From: Ignavibacteriaceae bacterium
Lineage (GTDB): Bacteria > Bacteroidota > Ignavibacteria > Ignavibacteriales > Ignavibacteriaceae
Direction of reading: 5' to 3'
Assembly (NCBI GenBank): GCA_031292455.1
Contig: JARLHC010000120.1
Location: forward strand, 50,548 to 114,547
DNA: 64,000 bases
Made by a program: the position numbers and the translations under genes. The notes under the pieces were generated by a model. It saw nothing but the letters and a program-made list of their open reading frames with translations. It ran no database searches and was not told the DNA's origin. Positions 60,851 through 64,000 of this stretch are shown here, piece after piece. Every line of letters begins with the position of its first letter. Position 1 is the first letter of the stretch.

Positions 60851-63300
60851 TTTTTCTTTTTTGTTCTTGTTTGTGAAATTGACGATTTATTAGCTTTTGA
60901 TTTTGTATGAAGTTCCCGTATTTTTTTTGCTACTAGTGCAAATATTGTCCCGGACTCATATTCTTTTTGAATTTTCTTTCCTGCTTTTAATCCTGTCAGT
61001 ATTTCCATTCCTTCTTCTATTCTGGAAATTGAATAAATATGAAACTCATCCTTTCTTACAGATTCAATTACATCCTCTCTTAGCATAAGTTCCTGTACAT
61101 TCTGTATCGGGATAATTACTCCCTGGTGTTTAGTCAGACCTCTTTGAATGCAAACATCATAAAATCCTTCAATCTTTTCATTAACATCTCCTATTGGCTG
61201 AACATCTCCCTTCTGGTTCAATGAACCTGTTACGGCAATCGACTGTTTTAATGGCAGACCTGCTAAAGTTGATAAAAGTGCAAATATTTCTGCACAGGAA
61301 GCACTGTCCCCGTCTACCATTCCATATGACTGTTCAAATACCAGATTAGCATTGAATGACAAGGGAAGATCCTGCCCAAATGTCTCTCTGAAATAACCGC
61401 TGATAATTAACATCCCCTTATTATAACTTTTACCTGCCATACCTGCTTCCCGCTCAACATTTATAATACTTCCATTCCCTAATGAAACAGATGCCGTTAT
61501 TCTTGTTGGTCTTCCGAATGAATAAAAATCAGCATTATAAACTGCAAGTCCGTTTACCTGCCCGATTCTTTTTCCCTGTATGTCAAGGAGTATCATATTA
61601 TTTTCAATCATAGCGGAAACTTTTGATTCCAGCATGCCGTGTCTTTCCTTCACGCCTTCGTATGCTTTCTTTACGTGAGATGCGCTTACAATATTAACCC
61701 CTTCCTGAGAGGCGTGGTAGTTCGACTCTCTTGCGATGTCTGCAAGCCAGGAGAATTTTGTTGTAAGTTTATTCTTGTGTCCTGCATATCTGGCAGCTAA
61801 TTCTATCATATAAGAAATTGCTGATTTGTCTAACTCGTGCAGATTTTCCTCTTTAATTATTTTCTTTATTACGCCTGCATATTCAGCTAATATCCTGTCG
61901 CTTCTTTGAACTTCGTAATCAAAATCTGCCTTAACCTTAAAAATCTTTTTAAAATCATATTCATACTCCGACATATAGGAATATATCTGCTGGCTTCCGA
62001 TTAAAATTACCTTAGTATCAATATCTATCGGTTCCGGTTTTAGTATTGATGCTGACAACTGGTAAATATTCGGCAGGCTCTGTATCTCAAGTTTTCTATA
62101 AATAAGTACCCGCTTCAGTTTTTTCCAAACGCCTCCCTCTTCAAAAAGATCATTGACATTTAAAACCAGGTATCCTCCATTGGCACGTAGTAAAGAGCCT
62201 GCTTTAATCCTTGTAAAGTCACTGTACCATCCTCCCCGGCCGTCATTAATTGTTTCAACCGTTCCGAATATATTTGTATAATTTGGTGATGTCTCAACTA
62301 TTACAGGGCAGCTTACAGTTTCACTGTTGTCAAGAATAATATTTACTTCATATTCCTTAAAGTAATCAATTACAAACCCGTCAGGCGATTGAGTGGTTTC
62401 CGGTTTTACTCCTTTGAATACCTGAAGGTTATCAAATATATTGGTCTCGACATCGTTCAGGTAGGTGGATATCTTTTCCTCATTGTACTTCTCTTTTAAA
62501 TTTTCAATTACACCCTTTATAACATTGGTTACCGAATCTCTTTCGACATCTATTAGCTTTTGTTGGAACTCATCATTTAACTTCAAAGCCTTTTTGAATA
62601 TTGTCTGTAGCTCCTGTTGAAATAGATTATATTTTTTGAGTGTCTCCTGTGCTGTTTCCTTTGTCAGCTTTCCTGACTGTATATATTCATCCAGCTGGTG
62701 AATTGGCACCGGTTTACTTTCAATCATAGGGAATATTTCCGGGCGTGCTATTTCCCCAACTTTAACCTGCCCTAATGAGAAATTATCGGCAGTTAATTTT
62801 TCCTCAAATACCTTAAGCAATGCCTGTTCTTTTTCATTATACAGGTCTATTATTCTTTGTTTTCTGTGAAAAAAAGTTTCATTGTCAAGAGTCTGGGGTA
62901 TTCTTTTTCTCAGCATTTTGATAGCTGCTGCATAATCCTGCTTGAATTCTTTTGCCTTTCCGACCTTAAAAGTTAAAAGCAGTGGGTAGTCACTATCCTT
63001 AAAGTTATTCACATATGCATAATCATAAAGGGAAGGGCATGTTGAACTTATTGCCTCGAGCATCTTTTTAACAGTGGTGGCTTTACCTGTTCCAGATAAC
63101 CCGGCTATATAAATATTATAGCCGGGACTCCTGAGATCTACTCCAAGCTTTATTGCATCAAGTGCTCGTTTCTGTCCCACTATCCCTTCGATCGGCGCAA
63201 TATCCTTAGTAGAATTAAAATCGAATTTATCAGGATCACATTTCCACCTTAATTCTTCCGGGGAAAGTTCCTTATGCTTTAATGAGTGGAGTTTTTCCAT
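60847..63300 (-). CDS. Lon-like ATP-dependent protease (AAA_32/Lon_C type)
   Basis: An 817-aa protein. The Walker A is GLSGTGKATT (67-76) in an N-terminal AAA domain (about 35-420, with an inserted coiled-coil region). The C-terminal Lon protease domain (about 570-780) has GDSASCAEIF with the catalytic Ser near 665 and GDVNEKIEGF with the catalytic Lys near 708. It lacks the classical Lon N-terminal LAN domain, so it belongs to the LonB/LonC-like group found in many bacteria. It probably degrades damaged proteins in the cytoplasm. First gene of a message with pyk. Confidence 0.93.
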   Translation of the reverse strand: MEKLHSLKHKELSPEELRWKCDPDKFDFNSTKDIAPIEGIVGQKRALDAIKLGVDLRSPGYNIYIAGLSGTGKATTVKKMLEAISSTCPSLYDYAYVNNFKDSDYPLLLTFKVGKAKEFKQDYAAAIKMLRKRIPQTLDNETFFHRKQRIIDLYNEKEQALLKVFEEKLTADNFSLGQVKVGEIARPEIFPMIESKPVPIHQLDEYIQSGKLTKETAQETLKKYNLFQQELQTIFKKALKLNDEFQQKLIDVERDSVTNVIKGVIENLKEKYNEEKISTYLNDVETNIFDNLQVFKGVKPETTQSPDGFVIDYFKEYEVNIILDNSETVSCPVIVETSPNYTNIFGTVETINDGRGGWYSDFTRIKAGSLLRANGGYLVLNVNDLFEEGGVWKKLKRVLIYRKLEIQSLPNIYQLSASILKPEPIDIDTKVILIGSQQIYSYMSEYEYDFKKIFKVKADFDYEVQRSDRILAEYAGVIKKIIKEENLHELDKSAISYMIELAARYAGHKNKLTTKFSWLADIARESNYHASQEGVNIVSASHVKKAYEGVKERHGMLESKVSAMIENNMILLDIQGKRIGQVNGLAVYNADFYSFGRPTRITASVSLGNGSIINVEREAGMAGKSYNKGMLIISGYFRETFGQDLPLSFNANLVFEQSYGMVDGDSASCAEIFALLSTLAGLPLKQSIAVTGSLNQKGDVQPIGDVNEKIEGFYDVCIQRGLTKHQGVIIPIQNVQELMLREDVIESVRKDEFHIYSISRIEEGMEILTGLKAGKKIQKEYESGTIFALVAKKIRELHTKSKANKSSISQTRTKKKK

Positions 63301-63465
63301 TAGTCAGTGCTTCTATATTAATATTATATAACGATGTATTAAATTTAATATAAAATTTGGAGAGTTGAATCCCTCTCCCACTTCAAAATCTCATATATAG
63401 AAAGAAATTTCAATTAAATAACTATCAAGATAATTGTAGTTTGTAGTTTATTGTTTTGCATAATG

Positions 63466-63497
63466 TTTGTTTCTAACCTATTCCACAATTAACTTTA
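63466..63497 (+). promoter_or_regulatory. Bacteroidota-type promoter of the PEGA lipoprotein gene
   Basis: TTTG at 63466-63469, 20 bases, then TAACTTTA at 63490-63497. It fits the TTTG-N20-TAnnTTTG form with the last base changed. The leader would be about 50 bases. Confidence 0.55.
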
Positions 63498-63550
63498 GAA
63501 GGAAATAATGTGATTTCTAAAGTATTTCTAAATAAAAATTAGGTGTCCAA

Positions 63551-63997
63551 ATGAAAAAGTATTTCAACCATAGTTTTATTTTAATTCTTGTTGTTTTTCT
63601 CTCAGTTTTTATTGGATGTGCTACTTTATTCCAGCATGGACCTGATCGCATTCCAGTTAAATCTTACCCGATAAATGGAGCAAAAATTTATCTCGACGAT
63701 AAATTTGTTGGATTAACTCCGTCAATTGTTATTGTTCCTCGTAAAAGTGAATGTGTTATTCGTGTCGAAATGACCGGTTATGAACCAATAGTAATTGATC
63801 GCGATAAAAATCTTAATGGATGGTTTTTGGGCAATATCCTTATTGGTGGACTGGTGGGTATAACCATTGATTTAATTACACATAACCAGGGTGGTTATTC
63901 AGAAGAACCGATTATGGTTGAATTAAAGGCAAAAACAACAAACGGAGATACTGAAACAAAGGTTGTTTGGATGAAACCAGTTACTGAAACTCATTGA
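63551..63997 (+). CDS. PEGA-domain lipoprotein
   Basis: A 148-aa lipoprotein. The lipobox is VFIGC (Cys23). A PEGA-like beta domain covers about residues 35-85 (YPINGAKIYLDDKFVGLTPSIVIVPRKS), and a hydrophobic loop (GWFLGNILIGGLVGITIDLI) lies at 95-115. AGGTG is 5 bases before ATG. PEGA domains are beta modules on the outer surface or periplasm; the function is unknown. Complete gene, ending three bases from the window edge. Confidence 0.85.
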   Translation: MKKYFNHSFILILVVFLSVFIGCATLFQHGPDRIPVKSYPINGAKIYLDDKFVGLTPSIVIVPRKSECVIRVEMTGYEPIVIDRDKNLNGWFLGNILIGGLVGITIDLITHNQGGYSEEPIMVELKAKTTNGDTETKVVWMKPVTETH

Positions 63998-64000
63998 AAC

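Noticed and set aside
63359..63378. 6-bp hairpin GGAGAG / CTCTCC upstream of the Lon-like gene
   Set aside because: Short stem without U tract; could be chance.
1..64000. tRNA, rRNA, CRISPR and transposon signatures
   Set aside because: Scanned by eye for TpsiC-like TTCRANNC boxes, repeat-spacer spacing and transposase motifs; none was convincing.

Overview
This 64 kb window is AT-rich chromosomal DNA from a Gram-negative bacterium of the Bacteroidota/Chlorobi/Ignavibacteriota group, most likely an Ignavibacteria-type lineage. The signs are a type IX secretion (T9SS) C-terminal sorting domain with the Ignavibacteria-style NYPNPFNPST motif, a PorV/PorQ-family outer-membrane protein, two TonB-dependent receptors with carboxypeptidase-regulatory N-domains, LytTR and RskA-type regulators, and recurring TAnnTTTG/TAnnTTTA promoter elements like those of Bacteroidota. 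Unlike many Bacteroidota, many genes here carry clear Shine-Dalgarno sequences. I see no rRNA, tRNA, transposase, prophage or CRISPR array, so this looks like a stable core region.

Layout: 0-2 kb, acyl-CoA carboxylase/decarboxylase beta subunit plus biotin carrier (minus strand). 2-11.7 kb, cell-surface block: a YCF48 propeller with T9SS tail, then a TonB receptor / giant secreted protein / PorV-like operon closed by a strong terminator. 11.9-13.2 kb, a 54-aa protein resembling DUF4295 (bL38-like), a DNA alkyltransferase and an Nfu iron-sulfur carrier. 13.4-19.1 kb, plus-strand run of asparaginase, ABC exporter, small membrane protein, DUF885 lipoprotein and AI-2E-family permease. 19.1-22.9 kb, minus-strand module of a SpoIID/LytB-domain protein without signal peptide, a GT2 glycosyltransferase and a DUF4922 GalT/HIT-like enzyme, the most intriguing uncharacterised unit. 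23-25 kb, ECF sigma/anti-sigma pair with a small membrane protein. 25-29.5 kb, alaS, radA and an RRM protein. 29.6-34.7 kb, second TonB receptor with a small DUF2946-like protein, a LolA-like secreted protein, a HAD phosphatase and a CoA-type Nudix hydrolase.

34.9-42 kb holds a DUF493 protein, PdxB, a MORN/TonB-C fusion, a HEAGH membrane protein, an MntR-Nramp metal-uptake operon with a visible operator (the transporter is fused to a universal stress domain), a PAP2 phosphatase and a rhomboid protease. 42-47.5 kb holds YbjQ, an FAH-family enzyme, a secreted protein of a class often labelled asparagine synthetase B, ClpX and a TPR protein. 47.6-52.3 kb holds Dxr, RseP and a LytS/LytTR two-component pair. 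52.3-56.6 kb is a translation block: prs-rplY-pth, then rpsF-ssb-rpsR-rplI preceded by an S6:S18-type autoregulatory leader, and rpmB. 56.8-64 kb holds a YciO/TsaC protein, an SDR oxidoreductase, an AmmeMemoRadiSam-type radical SAM enzyme, a Lon-like protease overlapping pyruvate kinase, and a PEGA lipoprotein.

Most genes are ordinary housekeeping functions in short operons. The more unusual material is the SpoIID-GT2-DUF4922 module, the TonB receptor/secreted protein/PorV operon, the small DUF4295-like gene, and several regulatory palindromes. Functional assignments rest on motifs recognised by eye; no database search was run.
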